NCBI GenBank assembly: GCA_025403435.1
Contig: CM046348.1
Span: 21,449,899-21,513,898 of the forward strand
Direction of reading: 5' to 3'
Source: Artocarpus heterophyllus
Lineage: Eukaryota; Streptophyta; Magnoliopsida; Rosales; Moraceae
Length of the DNA: 64,000 nucleotides
Position numbers and translations under genes: made by a program. The notes under the pieces were generated by a model. The model saw only the letters and a list, made by a program, of their open reading frames with translations, was not told the origin of the DNA and searched no databases. Positions 1 to 11,612 of the stretch are shown in pieces (position 1 is the stretch's first letter; each line of letters begins with the position of its first letter).

Positions 1-2
1 GG

Positions 3-761
3 AATAGGCGGCACCAGAATTTGCTAAGAGGATTCTTTGGAAGCGCAGGTCAAATGTTGAACGAAGGTGGGGAGATTCATGTTACACATAGGGATGACCA
101 TCCTTATAATGAATGGGAAGTGGAAAAGCAAGCCCAAAAAGCAGGTTTGATTTGCAAAGAGAAAACGGCATTCATAAAAGATTGCTATCCTGGCTACCAC
201 AATAAGAGAGGCGGTTTTATCAACGGCAACAAAAAGTTCCCGATTGAGAACCCCTTCACCTTCAAGTTCATTGTTGCCTATGATGATAATCAAGAAACGA
301 AGCTGCTCGCCGCCTGTTCTACTACTTCTAATCTTCATATGCCTGCAGGTGGTCATCAAGAACCGACATTGATCAGCTCTAATAAGACTGAGTCTGAAAT
401 TCAAATTCCTCTTTTATCTGACGATGGTCAAATGAGCAGTGTTGGTGATCCGCTTGAAACAAAATTGATTAGTTTTAACACAGAGTCTGATCATCAAATG
501 CTTGTTTTGTCTAAACATGATCAAATTCTTAGTGTTGGTGATCCTCATGAAACGACATTGATAGGTTCTAAGACTGAGTCTGACCATGATCAAATGTCTG
601 CTTTATCAGACCATGATCAAATTCCTAGCGTTGGTGATCCCGATGAAACGACATTGATCAATTCTAAGAGTAGTACTGAGTCATCTTACCAAGATCAAAT
701 CAATGTTTATGTGACCAAGATCAAATGCCTAGCGTTGGAGATCATCAAGAAAGAAAATTGA
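3..761 (+). CDS. 3' end of a DUF2431 / BMT5-like methyltransferase gene (partial)
   Basis: The reading frame is open from the left edge and starts upstream of the window; the TTG at 21 is internal, not a start. The first roughly 85 residues match the C-terminal part of the DUF2431 fold: an RGFF stretch, then GGEIHVTH, a short P-x-N-x-W segment, an aromatic/proline-rich YPGYHNKRG loop and a final F-x-F. This is the Rossmann-type fold of yeast 25S rRNA (uridine-N3) methyltransferase Bmt5 and of plant proteins such as At4g26485. The SAM-binding motifs would lie upstream and cannot be checked, so activity is inferred from family only. The remaining 160 residues are an acidic tail of imperfect 31-32 residue repeats unlike the conserved fold. 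The tail ends in a different frame from the repeats, suggesting a frameshift near 690-712. An AATAAA at 1085 could serve as polyadenylation signal. Confidence 0.8.
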   Translation, partial: NRRHQNLLRGFFGSAGQMLNEGGEIHVTHRDDHPYNEWEVEKQAQKAGLICKEKTAFIKDCYPGYHNKRGGFINGNKKFPIENPFTFKFIVAYDDNQETKLLAACSTTSNLHMPAGGHQEPTLISSNKTESEIQIPLLSDDGQMSSVGDPLETKLISFNTESDHQMLVLSKHDQILSVGDPHETTLIGSKTESDHDQMSALSDHDQIPSVGDPDETTLINSKSSTESSYQDQINVYVTKIKCLALEIIKKEN

Positions 762-895
762 TCACTGCAAGTGCCAAGTCTAATCAGCCAGAGCCTAGTG
801 TTAGTGATAATCAAGAAACAATGTAAATCAATCCTACCGCTAAGTCGGATCATCAAATTTGTATTTTATCCGACCATCTGATGACCAAGAAGAAA
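350..895 (+). repeat. Degenerate tandem repeat of about 95 bp in the gene's 3' coding end
   Basis: A unit encoding roughly SVGDP-x-ET-x-LI followed by a TESDHQ-like stretch recurs. The core GTTGGTGAT falls at about 441, 534, 630 and 733, with a shorter degenerate copy at 798. The first three cores are in the main frame. From 713 the repeat continues in another frame, where it stays open to a TAA at 824-826, and recognisable repeat sequence continues to about 895. The array therefore once coded further than the present stop at 759-761. Confidence 0.75.
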
Positions 896-1187
896 AGACA
901 TCGATTAGTACTGGTCTTATTTAAGGTCATCAAGCTCTTGTTGGTGAATCATTATATGGATTATGATTTAAGATTGTGTGGAACTTTTGATTTCTTTAGG
1001 GAATTTATGTGATGTGTGTTTGGACTAATGGCTAGCTATTACTGTTTTAAATGCTTTTTTTTCTTTTTATTTTGTTTCCCTAAGAATAAATGATTAAGTG
1101 TTTCTGGCTTATGGTAACATGTATCGATGGTTCTTTGTGTTAATATTGAAATGTACTGGATGTTGTTTAATATGTTAGCCATTTTTT
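762..1187 (+). other. 3' flank of the methyltransferase-like gene
   Basis: The first part is decayed coding repeat. The rest is AT-rich, has no credible reading frame, and contains AATAAA at 1085-1090. It is best read as 3' UTR and flank. Copia-B begins at 1188, only about 430 bp after the stop codon. Confidence 0.5.
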
Positions 1188-1602
1188 TGAGAATCACAAA
1201 TAATAAAAGCGGAAGCCCAAGATCGTACCTCCAGCCATAGCAATCAGATTTACAATCTTTGAGAACAATTAAGACCACTATAAAATTAGGGATTTATTGG
1301 CTAGTCTCTCCAAGACCTTATGCCCATGCAATAATGGTGACTTAGTACTGACTCTCTCTTGAAGACTATCCCACAGAAAATTCATTGATATATTTTTTTG
1401 GATGTCTTCTTCCCATCAAAGAAGATTCTTAAATAACTGTAGATAGGCAGTTATTACTCCAAAGGATGTGTCCTTATGTTTTTGAGGGACAAAAATACTG
1501 CAGTGGGCTTTAATTTTAAATTTAATAAGGGCCACAAGATATTTGAAAATATTTATTTATTTTTTTAAAAAATAAATAAATGTAATGTTAAAATGTTTCC
1601 AA
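1188..1602 (-). repeat. Copia-B 3' LTR
   Basis: Starts TGAGAATC and ends TTTCCAA on the plus strand. It aligns along its length with 32085-32354 plus 58000-58150, including the shared stretches AAATAATAAAA and GGATGTGTCC. A purine-rich tract on the minus strand (GAGTAGGAGAAT) abuts the inner edge as the expected polypurine tract. Confidence 0.75.
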
Positions 1603-2039
1603 TATTCTCCTACTCAGCCTACAAAATACTTAATATGTATTAATTAAATTTAATACATAAACAAAACTTTTCCTAAATCCTTATACTCCATCAACAGAGT
1701 TTAAATAATATGAATCATGGTAGTAGGGCCTCTAAAGACGAGTATTACCTTCCATGTATTACTATGCAACTTTTTCCTTTGAATAAGAACAATATATAGG
1801 TCATTTCTGATTGAATGAGTTTCCAAAAGCTTATTTGAGGGTTTACTTAGGATTTATAACAAGTATATTGTCATTCTCTAAACTTTATGCATACAATCAA
1901 AATGAGAAGACAATTGAAATGCCTGGAGTTTTCCGTATCAACCAAAAATGCAATAAAACACCAAGGGTATTTCAATTATATGAAATCTACAAAATAAAAC
2001 CGAGTCCCATATCTTCAACATGCTCCTTATAAACCTTAC

Positions 2040-2645
2040 GTGGTAATTCTTTTGTCAAAGGATTTGCAATCATCAATTTAATACTAATATACTCAATAGC
2101 CACCTTGTTTGACTTAACATGTTCCCTAATATTTAAGTACTTTATGTCATGTGTTTATTGCGACTTCCACTTTTATTATTCTTGGCTAAAAACACTGTAG
2201 CAGAGTTATTGTAGTAAATCCTCAATGGCTTAAATATTAAGTCAACAATCTAAAGCCCTGAAATTAAACTCCTCTTCCACATAGTCTATGATGTTTCTTC
2301 AAAGCATGATACAAATTCTGCTTCTATGGTCGAAATAGCAACCAACATTTAACTTTGCACTTCTCCATGAAATGGCCCTCCTGCTAATAAGAAGACATAT
2401 CTAGGTGTCGACTTTCTAGAATAGTCAAAATTTGAACATCCAATCACCTCCAAATGTTCGGACCGCTTGTATGTAAGCTTGTAGTCCTTAGTCCCCTGAA
2501 GATATCGCATGACTTCCTTTGTAGCTTTCCAGTGTTCAACACGTGTATTATTTTGATATTTTCCCAACATTCTTACCGCATAAGCAATGTTAAGTCTTGT
2601 ACAAATCTAGGCAGACATTAAGCTCCCAACTATAGAATTATAAGG
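2040..2645 (-). pseudogene. Copia-B RNase H fragment
   Basis: The minus strand reads as the C-terminal part of a Copia polyprotein: an HWKA stretch, MRYLQGTKDY, a decayed C/SNFD motif, SRKST and FLLAGG, all typical of the connection region and RNase H domain. The best open stretch is 2349-2570; stops and shifts break the rest. The sequence continues across S1 directly into the RT fragment at 14834, which shows they were one element. From 1603 to about 2040 no coding sequence is visible; this is the element's 3' untranslated part. Confidence 0.8.
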
Positions 2646-4336
2646 TGTGATGCTCAATTAACTCATAATTAGCTAGTAATTAGCATATTGTATATCTATA
2701 TATTTAGCTAACACGCATTATTTAAATACGAGCATATAGAAAGTATATTTTTATGAACATAAGTACTTGTTATTTTTAAGATTGAATCATGTATAAATGT
2801 ACGTATATTTATTGAATATGATATTGAATTATTAATATATGATCTAACATGTTTTTAAAGTCCTCATTGCAGTGAAATGCTGGGTTTCTCAATTAAAGAA
2901 GATTGGTGTGCTAAATGGTTACGATTTGATATTGGAAAGTATTTTTCCATTTTAATACATTCTAAACTAATTGTTTTGCCTGTTTATACCTTGAAAATAG
3001 CTAGATTTTATTTGAAATAAAAGTATGCAAAATGGTGGAATTCAATTGATTGGTTGACTAGGTTATAGAAAATGGAGTTGTACTTGTTTGTACTTAATTT
3101 AATTGGCTAACTATTAGCTGAATTGTCTTCTTACTCAACACTTTTTCTACATGTCAAACCCTAGAAAAAAGATGGCAAAAGCTCCCAAGCAACTTTCTCA
3201 TTCAATGCTCCTCCTTTTGACTAAGTCAAATACACTAGAAAACACTATCTTTACTTTTCATATTCTCTAGCAACCCCAAATTCGTCCAGGACTTTTCCCA
3301 CTTCTTTCTCTCTATTTTTCATGTCCTCAAGCTCATAAAAACTTAAACAAGACAATAGAAATTTGGGTTACATAAACCGCCAAGTTCTCACCATTTTAAG
3401 CTTAAAAATTAAGCGTTTTGACCTTCAATAGAACCCTAACTTTAAGTCCTACAAGGTAACATCTATATTTAAGTTTCATATGATGAAATGAAGTTATTTT
3501 CTATTAAATATAATTATAGATGTGGAGGAAGTAAGCTAGAACATATTTGAGCTCAAAATAAGCTAGTTAAGTTAGTTCCTTTACAAAATTGAAAATTTTG
3601 TGGAACCTGATTATTTCTTTTATATATGTTGATTTTAAGTTTCTATTAAGTGATTTTGAATGCTTATAAATAGTAAGAAATTAGTTAGAATGCTATTTCT
3701 AAATTTCTTAAAAGAAAATGCAAATCTAGGTTAAGTAAAAAATCAAGTTTATGTTATGCTTGATTCTCATGTATTAGGTTGTTTTTATAAGATTATATAC
3801 CTTCCTTAATGATATTCAATGTTTGGAAATATTGATTTATTAAAAACTTGATTTTGGTTAGAAAGAGGTAAAATTGTTATGTGTTTGACATAATATAATT
3901 TGTAGTAGGAATGAGTTGAAATGCATGTTTGTTGAGATGATTATGTTGGAAACAAAGTGCGCAGCGGAATTTTTTAAAATTTTTCATCAGAGTATTTTCC
4001 AAAACACAAGTTTGACATGTTATATGTATAATTTAAACAGATCTTACTAACCTCAGTATGCCGAAGAACCTCCGCGACCTGTGTAGAGAAGTAACGTTCC
4101 AGAAGAGCCTCAACCAACTGGTCTTCTTTGCTATTCTCTATCCACAACCGGAGTGAGTGTGGGCTCACACGTACAGCTCTTCCACCGGTGACTCTCCTTC
4201 CAACCAATAGAGAGAACCCAAAGCTAGTGTTCGTGATTTGTGAACAAAAGCTCTCAGGGAGTTTTCAGATGCTCACTAGAAGAGTATCACTCTTAATCTC
4301 TCAAATTGATCTGAGTAAATCATTAGACTCACTCCC

Positions 4337-4352
4337 TTTTTATACCTATTGG
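4337..4352 (-). promoter_or_regulatory. Copia-A LTR TATA box with CCAAT
   Basis: On the minus strand CCAAT (4352-4348) is followed by TATAAAAA (4344-4337). This is about 1.6 kb into the LTR in the transcribed direction, a reasonable U3 end. The palindrome array lies roughly 110-210 bp upstream. The equivalent promoter in the 5' LTR is at 12006-12013. Confidence 0.6.
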
Positions 4353-4461
4353 TCCTTGGGGTCAGTCCATATCAGATTAGGTCTCAAAAATCGAAACAGA
4401 ATCAAGTTCGGATCAATATCTGATAAGATACGCGTGAAAAACGCGTAATCTTAGCTGTCGC

Positions 4462-4548
4462 GGTCGGCATGCCGAACTGTGAGATAGGCAGGCCGAACTG
4501 GCCAGTTCGGCAGGCCGAACTTTCTGATCGGCAGGCCGAACTGCCGAG
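4462..4548. repeat. Palindrome array, four units (Copia-A 3' LTR)
   Basis: Four copies of the GGCAGGCCGAAC half of the TTCGGC-AG-GCCGAA palindrome. The GCCGAAC cores start at 4471, 4492, 4514 and 4535, a spacing of 21-22 bp. The sister LTR at 12126 has three units. Confidence 0.9.
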
Positions 4549-5992
4549 AAAAAATCTCCGCGAATCTTTTATTTTCCACCCGAGATTCTAAAGGATAAAG
4601 TCTCAGTTTTGATTCAAATAGCCCAATAGAAAAGATATCTGATCAAAACAAACTTTATCAAGATAATCTCTAAAAAAATAAATCAATTCACAATAATTCT
4701 ACAAGTTTATCTTGTTCTAATTGTCCAAAATTAAAACAACCGATAAACAGACAAGAATTATCCGAACGCCATAATTCAGCAAGTTCATCTTGAACTAATT
4801 TCTTACATAATTAATTCAACCGATAAACAGACATGAATTATTTGATTCTTATAAATTTTAAACCAATCTGATAAATCCGACATAAGTCACCAATTATTGG
4901 AAAAGCACGCCGTGTCGTTACAGGATTTTGTGAGCTAGCAAAGGGGACCAAAATGGACCTATAAAGTTCAAGCTCATGATAATTATGAAACCCAATATCC
5001 CAGATATACATTTCACAATTATCAACTCCAACGCTACTCCACTAAAAGCTTGGAGCTGCACTCTCGAACTTTATAGAATTACGAAGCTCGTGTAGCTAAG
5101 TCTCCATGACATATCATAGTGTATCGCATCCCCATATGATCATCCATAATCGGCTTAAGGACAAGTTCTGTCTTACCTTCCCGATTATTTTTATCTTACG
5201 TTCCATTGTCTCACCATTAGAAAACTTACCATCCAAAGATAGTATACCATTCGGTTACACCTATGTATCCAAATGGTTGAGCGCTCCAGTTTTCCAATTA
5301 CAGGACAACGCATATAAGAGGATATCATTACTCCTAAAGAGGAGCTATGGATTCCATATCTATGAATAACAAGTCTACGCTACCAAGAGTCATGCCTCCA
5401 ACGTACCGGCATGCATGCCACTATAGAGATGTGTGAGTCACCCATTGGTACATCAAAAGACACAAGTCGAGACAACGGGCCCATTATTCATCTCAGGATT
5501 AAGATACAATACAAATGATTGTCTAAAGTGAATCGATTTGACAAGACAGAATTATTAATCCAAATCAATTCACTTTATGTCCCGATCCAACACATCGTCA
5601 CCTATGACAACGCGCCAATGTTTCTATTCACGGAGTCCAACTCCGATGGCCAAGACAAACCATTTCCCAAAAGGAATATAGACAACATAACAATCTTTAC
5701 ATGAATAAAGCGCCCAACTTTATTCCCTCGATTGCGGATCATATATTTTAGACCATCACCTTAAGAGTCGTGTCTACCGCATAATCATCCCATCATATGC
5801 CCAACTCTTAAGGTTTAGACTGATAGTCTCAGACTACTGTTTGCTTATCATACATTCAACAAATATGAACGTAAAGAGGACAATATTTGGTATAAATAAA
5901 TGAATAAATTCTTTATTGATAAAAAATGTCTCCAAAAATGTATTACATTTTTACTCCTTAGAGCATACATGTCTAACAATCTCCCACTTGCA

Positions 5993-8900
5993 CTAAGTGA
6001 GTAAATACTGCAAATTTCGCATCCCCATAGCTTCCACATGCCTTTCGAAGACTCTCCCAGAAAGTGTCTTCGTAAATGGATCAGCTAAATTGTCCTCTGA
6101 CGCGATCTTGCACACGGTGACATGCCCGCTCTCAACGAAGTCCTTTATCACATGATACTTCCGATCAATATGCTTACTCTTCTTGTGAAATCTTGGTTCC
6201 TTAGCATTAGCTACCGCCGCACTGTTATCACAGTACAGTGATACCGCTTTATCCACACCAGGAACTACCTCAAGATCCCCAAGGAACTTGCGGAGCCACA
6301 CTGCTTCTTTCGAAGCATCACTAGCCGCCACATACTCGGCCTCCATCGTTGAATCCGAAGTGCAATCTTGCTTCGCACTTCTCCAACTGATGGCACCGCC
6401 ACCTAGAGTAAACACAAACCCTGAAGTCGATTTCCTAGAATCCAGGCAGGATTGAAAATCCGAATCAGTGTATCCTAGAGGAGTTAAATCCTCACCCGAA
6501 TACACAAGCATATACCCTCGAGTCCTTCTCAGGTACTTGAAAATATGCTTTACCGCAACCCAATGGTTTGGTCCTGGATCCGCCTGAAATCGACTCACAA
6601 TCCCGACCGCATAGCTAATATCCGGTCGAGTGCAAAGCATGGCATACATGAGACTACCCACTGCCGAAGCATAAGGTACCTTCTTCATGTATTCTCTTTC
6701 TTCATTAGACTTTGGAGAGTCTTTCTTAGAAAGAGTAATTCCAGACCTAGATGGTTGCCCACCTTTCTTGGAATCCTGCATTGCAAACCTCCTGAGAATT
6801 TTATCTATGTAGCTGGCCTGTGACAAAGCTATCATTTTGTTCTTCCTATCCCGAAAGATCTGGATACCGAGAACAAAATTAGCCTCACCCAAGTCCTTCA
6901 TGTCAAACTGCTTGGTCAACCATAATTTGACCGATGACAATGCCCCAACGTCATTGCCAATTAGCAGAATGTCATCTACATAGAGTAGTAGAAAAACCAC
7001 CTTCCCATTCTTAATGTGTTTGTAAACACATGGTTCATCCACATTTTGTGAGAACCCATAAGTCTTGATCACTTGATCAAATCTTATGTTCCAAGAACGA
7101 GAAGCCTGTTTAAGTCCATAAATAGACTTTAGCAACTTACAAACCTTACCCTCTTGACCCGTGACCTTGAACCCGTCTGGTTGTTCCATATAAATGGACT
7201 CATCAAGATAGCCATTGAGAAAAGCCGTCTTGACATCCATCTGCCAAATCTCGTAGTCGAGAGCGGCAGCTATGGACAAGAGAATCCGGATGGACTTAAG
7301 CATGGCTACAGGCGAAAAGGTTTCCTCATAATCGATTCCTTCCTTTTGCGTATAACCCTTAGCTACCAGTCTAGCCTTAAAGGTTTCGACCTTTCCATCC
7401 ACTCCTCTTTTCCTCTTGTAGATCCACTTACTCCCTATGGGTTTTACCCCTTCGGGAAGATCCACAAGCTCCCAGACCCGATTAGTCTCCATAGACTTCA
7501 TCTCAATGTTCATGGCCTCTGTCCAGAGTCTTGAATCAACATCCTCCATAGCTTCTGCGTAAGTATAAGGATCCCTGTCATGTTCATCCGGTTCAGCCAA
7601 AAAGACCTCCCCATTGAACATATACCTCTCAGGTTGACGACCGATCCTCCCACTACGCCGAAGCCCCTGAGGTTGTTGTTCAGGTTTGTTTGGTTTTTCT
7701 ACACCGATCGGAATGGTTTCGTTCGGAACCTCCGGAGTAAACGGATTACCCCTCAACTCCTCAAGCACCACTTTGCTTTGAGGTTTAAAGTCGTTCATGT
7801 AACTCTCCTCAAGGAAAGTTGCATTAGTTGAAACCACGACTTTATTTTCCTTTGGGTTATAAAAATAACCCCCTTTAGTCCCTTTTAGATATCCTACAAA
7901 CACGCAAACTTCTGAACGTGCTTCCAACTTATTCGGATCCTTAAACAGGACATGAGCTGGACATCCCCATATGCGAATATGGTTTAAGGATGTCTTCCGT
8001 CTTGTCCACAACTCGTGAGGAGTTTTAGGGACCGATTTTGAAGGCACATTGTTCAAAAGATAACATGCGGTTTGTAGTGCATATCCCCAAAAGGATAAAG
8101 GCAATGATGAATAACTCATCATGGACCGAATCATGTCCAACAAAGTCCTATTCCTTCTCTCTGCTACGCCATTCTGCTGCGGAGTGCCCGGCGCAGTCAA
8201 ATGGGATAAAATCCCATTCTCTAACAAGTGTCCCAAGAACTCATCAGAAAGGTATTCTCCACCTCGATCTGATCGAAGTGCCTTTATGGGTCTACCCAAT
8301 TGCTTTTCCACTTCAGCCCGAAACTCCCTGAATTTATCATAAGTTTCGCTTTTGTGGTGCATTAGGTACACATACCCATATCTAGAGTAATCGTCAATAA
8401 AAGTAACGAAGTACTCATACCCTCCTCGTGCCCGGATGTTCATCGGTCCGCAAACATCACTATGCATAAGTTCTAGAACCCCTTCGGCCCTATTGCCCTT
8501 AGACCCGTATGGTCTTTTGGTCATTTTACCCTCCAAACAAGACTCACATTGAGGTATAGATTCCACCTTTAAGTGACTTAAAGGTCCATCCCTTACCAAC
8601 CTTTGAATCCTATTTAGGTTAATATGGCCAAGGCGCAAATGCCAAAGATAAGTCTTATTAGAGTGAGAAGTTTTAAGTCTTTTTGAGTTATTATCATTTA
8701 TCTCAGCATTAAGCAATAGGTCCATCTTAGGTTTGATAAAATATAGATTATTTTGCATCCATCCAGAACAGATAAAAGATTTGTTTTTACGAATCACCAC
8801 TTTTTCATTAAAAGATACCACGTAGGAGTCTTTAAATAAAGAAGATACAGAAATTAAATTCCTTTTAAATTTAGGAACATAAAAACAATCTCGCAAAATT

Positions 8901-9946
8901 AAACTCCTATAATTATCAAAATAAAGATGGACATCTCCCACTGCTTCCGTTGAGACCAAGGATCCATCGCCCATCCGAAGCGTTAAGTCTTCACGAAGTA
9001 GACTTCTCGTTTCTTTGAATCCCTGCAGAGAAACACAAACATGATTAGTTGCACCAGAATCTATGACCCAAATGTCACTGGATTCCTCAACCAAACAAGT
9101 TTCTAAATATAGAAGATCACACCTACCTCCCTTGGAAAGGAAGTCCTTGCAATGCTTCTTTATATGCCCGACCTTACCACAAAAGAAGCACTTAAGCTTC
9201 TTTGGGTTCTTCTTCTTCTTCTTCTTGCTCTTGGTAGCAATAGGAATAAAAGACTTCCCACTCTTGGCCCGTTGTTTCTTTCCATTCCCAGAGTTAGGAT
9301 TGGAACCAGAAGCAGCTACCATATTGGCCTCTCCACCAGCAGGAGACTCCCTGATCAGCAGTTCAAACTCTTGTAACTGTTTCATCAGTTCTGTCAAGGT
9401 CATATCCCGTCTATTGCTTAGATTAAAAGTAGCTCTAAACGGAATAAATTCCTTAGACAGAGTCTCAAAGACCATAGTCATCTGAGTTTCAGCATCGATG
9501 TCGGCTCCATTGGTTTGAGCCTCAGCGAGGTAACCCATGACCAACATCATGTGCTCCTTTACAGATGTCCCCGGTCTCTGTCTACAGTTTAAGAGTTTCC
9601 GAAGTGCCCCTTGCCGCTTTGTTATGGCCTGGCCTCCAAACATGTCCTCAAGATTATCCAAGATCTGCTTCGCAGTCTCATAATCCTGATGTTGAGCCTG
9701 CAGCACGTTATTGATGCTAGCCATAACATAGCAGCGGGCCTGATCATTAGCATCTTTCCAGCGTTCGTACGCTTGGAATTGCTCATTACTTGAGTCTCCC
9801 GTAGGCTCGGGAGGACAAGGAGTTGTCAGAACATATTTCAGTTTCTCAAAGGAAAGGACGATGTCCAGGTTCCGTTTCCAATCATTATAGTTCTCACCGG
9901 TTAATTGGTTTTTGTCAAGTATCGATGATAAAGCGTTTTTAGACAT
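5993..9946 (-). CDS. Copia-A gag-pol polyprotein, uninterrupted
   Basis: The 1317-residue frame carries the full Copia order. The ATG at 9946-9944 is preferred because it starts the conserved gag opening ([20 protein letters not shown]); upstream in-frame codons look like leader. Gag occupies about residues 1-240, followed by a lysine-rich run and one CCHC zinc knuckle ([14 protein letters not shown]) near 252. The protease has DSGAT near 295. Integrase has an HHCC zinc site (HLRLGH...CESC), then a D-D-E core with HSDVCGPM near 490, SDRGGEY near 555 and [11 protein letters not shown]. Reverse transcriptase has [10 protein letters not shown] and the catalytic YVDD near 987. RNase H ends the protein, with its TDSD and SKHIDRKYH motifs near 1160 and 1257. 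No stop or frameshift is seen, so the element could still be autonomous; expression is not shown by sequence. Confidence 0.95.
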   Translation of the reverse strand: MSKNALSSILDKNQLTGENYNDWKRNLDIVLSFEKLKYVLTTPCPPEPTGDSSNEQFQAYERWKDANDQARCYVMASINNVLQAQHQDYETAKQILDNLEDMFGGQAITKRQGALRKLLNCRQRPGTSVKEHMMLVMGYLAEAQTNGADIDAETQMTMVFETLSKEFIPFRATFNLSNRRDMTLTELMKQLQEFELLIRESPAGGEANMVAASGSNPNSGNGKKQRAKSGKSFIPIATKSKKKKKKNPKKLKCFFCGKVGHIKKHCKDFLSKGGRCDLLYLETCLVEESSDIWVIDSGATNHVCVSLQGFKETRSLLREDLTLRMGDGSLVSTEAVGDVHLYFDNYRSLILRDCFYVPKFKRNLISVSSLFKDSYVVSFNEKVVIRKNKSFICSGWMQNNLYFIKPKMDLLLNAEINDNNSKRLKTSHSNKTYLWHLRLGHINLNRIQRLVRDGPLSHLKVESIPQCESCLEGKMTKRPYGSKGNRAEGVLELMHSDVCGPMNIRARGGYEYFVTFIDDYSRYGYVYLMHHKSETYDKFREFRAEVEKQLGRPIKALRSDRGGEYLSDEFLGHLLENGILSHLTAPGTPQQNGVAERRNRTLLDMIRSMMSYSSLPLSFWGYALQTACYLLNNVPSKSVPKTPHELWTRRKTSLNHIRIWGCPAHVLFKDPNKLEARSEVCVFVGYLKGTKGGYFYNPKENKVVVSTNATFLEESYMNDFKPQSKVVLEELRGNPFTPEVPNETIPIGVEKPNKPEQQPQGLRRSGRIGRQPERYMFNGEVFLAEPDEHDRDPYTYAEAMEDVDSRLWTEAMNIEMKSMETNRVWELVDLPEGVKPIGSKWIYKRKRGVDGKVETFKARLVAKGYTQKEGIDYEETFSPVAMLKSIRILLSIAAALDYEIWQMDVKTAFLNGYLDESIYMEQPDGFKVTGQEGKVCKLLKSIYGLKQASRSWNIRFDQVIKTYGFSQNVDEPCVYKHIKNGKVVFLLLYVDDILLIGNDVGALSSVKLWLTKQFDMKDLGEANFVLGIQIFRDRKNKMIALSQASYIDKILRRFAMQDSKKGGQPSRSGITLSKKDSPKSNEEREYMKKVPYASAVGSLMYAMLCTRPDISYAVGIVSRFQADPGPNHWVAVKHIFKYLRRTRGYMLVYSGEDLTPLGYTDSDFQSCLDSRKSTSGFVFTLGGGAISWRSAKQDCTSDSTMEAEYVAASDASKEAVWLRKFLGDLEVVPGVDKAVSLYCDNSAAVANAKEPRFHKKSKHIDRKYHVIKDFVESGHVTVCKIASEDNLADPFTKTLSGRVFERHVEAMGMRNLQYLLT

Positions 9947-10107
9947 TTTCAATCTACAATAAAGAATCATATACCAAACATAAGCAAACATATATAATAA
10001 TTTAGTAAGTTAACACAATCATGTAAAATCATACAAATGTGTTTATGTGTCAAAACCTTGAAAATATCACAACCTTACAACGATAATTCCCAACTCAGAA
10101 TTCAACA

Positions 10108-10415
10108 AGCTCCTAGGGGAGTCATGCCAAATTCAATCAGGAACACGGATCCCCTCCTGATTAATATATGCCATCCATGACCCGTATGATCCAGCATATA
10201 CTAATAATCGTTTCTTTGGCCATTAATTTTATTAACAGAGCTCCTAGGGGAGGTTAATAATAAAGTTAACGTGAGTGTATAACCACCGTTTTAATATTTT
10301 ATCTATGATTTATAATCACCACCTAGGGGTGTGCAACCATAAATCATACTAAAATACCTTATCCTTTCAGAGATCCAATCTGGTACATGATAGAAATCCC
10401 TTCCTAGGGGTTGGG
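10108..10415 (-). repeat. Four dispersed CCTAGGGG small inverted repeats
   Basis: CTCCTAGGGGAG occurs at about 10110 and 10222, CACCTAGGGGTG at about 10321 and TTCCTAGGGGTT at about 10402. In the first three the bases flanking the core pair with each other, and the second base pair is T-A in two copies and A-T in the third. Each could fold as a four-pair stem with a tetraloop in the element's RNA. The fourth copy pairs poorly. Confidence 0.55.
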
Positions 10416-10915
10416 ACCATCATGTTCTTCCTATGGACCAACGATGGAGGCCTTAGGTTCTCTCTTCGAAAACCTTCTCCCACTCAATCTTTTGAAGTCA
10501 AGGTTTTATTTTGAAATTATGCATGAACAAATTTAATATGAGCGGCACTCCCTATTCTATATGACATGTTATCAATATACATGGTAAATCATATTATAAT
10601 GCAGACAAGCAAAGCAATCAAGCAAAGCTACAAGCATAATAATAATAATAACCGTAATATTATGGTTCCACCCTAGAGAATAGAAAAAACTAAGATTACA
10701 AGAGAATAATCGAGACATTTATCGATTCTTCATCCTTGAATCCTCAAGCTGTATCCTTCTTCATGTAATATCCATCTTCAAGTCCTCAATCCCGTATGAA
10801 TCGAACACTTCATATTTCCGGTCATATCCAAATTTAATGTTTCTCAGAATCGTCCCAAAAATAAAATTAAAACTGCACTGAAAAAATCGCACCTTTTCTG
10901 GACACCTGGCAGCTC

Positions 10916-11103
10916 TCGGTCGGCAGGCCGATCTGGGTGATCGGTCTGCCGATCATGGTGGTTCGGCCTGCCGAACATGAAGGTTCGGCCTGCCGGCAGA
11001 GCACCAAAATTTCTGCCCCACTGTCGGCCTGTCGGACCGTACGTCCGGCCTGTCGATCTGTGACCTTCGGCCTGCCGAACTGTGAGGTCCGGCATGCCGA
11101 CCG
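10916..11103. repeat. Palindrome array, about eight units (Copia-A leader)
   Basis: Imperfect copies of TTCGGC-CT-GCCGAA at roughly 20-27 bp spacing, mostly with the CT centre on the plus strand, opposite to the arrays in the same element's LTRs. The clearest copies are at about 10965, 10985 and 11068. Confidence 0.85.
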
Positions 11104-11612
11104 AGCAGAAAACCCTCAATCCAGAAAATACAATTTTAATGCAATTCATCAATTTTATTTTCAACAATTCAAAAACATAAAATTAGAGACTCAGGAAATA
11201 CCTGGAGGCGCCATCATCTATCTTCAAGATCCGACTTCTCGTTCCGTCTTCTCCGAATAATTATTTAATTACAAAATTCTTACAAATTAAAAATTAAATA
11301 ATAATTCCAAGACGGAGATGATAGTCCGCCATCTAATTACATGAAAAACCTAGATACACATTCTAACCTCTAAGGAACCATAACCGGTATTAATTAATTA
11401 ATAAATAATTAAACAACAATTTAATCAACCATAATTAATTAATAAACATTCACCATATAATCCATGACAACATATATATTATATAGAAACCTAGAGTGCC
11501 ATCTCTCTATAAAATTTAATTCAAGCATTGGAGAGATTAAGATCACAAAATTTATGCATATAACATGATCACAAACTTGCAAATTTATGTAAAAACCTGG
11601 CTCTGATACAAT

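Larger units (their letters stand above)
3944..5978 (-). repeat. Copia-A 3' LTR (2035 bp)
   Basis: Begins TGTTGGAAAC and ends GTCTAACA on the plus strand. It has the TATA/CCAAT pair at 4337-4352 and a four-unit palindrome array at 4462-4548. The purine-rich tract GCAAGTGGGAGAT on the minus strand abuts its inner edge at 5979-5992. Confidence 0.95.
9947..11612 (-). other. Copia-A 5' leader with primer-binding site
   Basis: About 1.67 kb of untranslated leader between the 5' LTR and gag. A primer-binding site related to the initiator Met-tRNA 3' end (TGTATCAGAGC on the minus strand, one base off the usual sequence) lies just inside the LTR at about 11601-11611. The leader has two structured parts: four CCCCTAGG-centred small inverted repeats (10108-10415) and an eight-unit palindrome array (10916-11103). 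No other reading frame was supported. Confidence 0.8.

Noticed and set aside
1811..2032. 73-residue plus-strand frame
   Set aside because: It lies in the 3' untranslated part of Copia-B with no similarity; coding evidence in this element is on the minus strand.
7154..7534. Open frames opposite to the Copia-A polyprotein
   Set aside because: Shadows of the coding strand with no recognisable domain.
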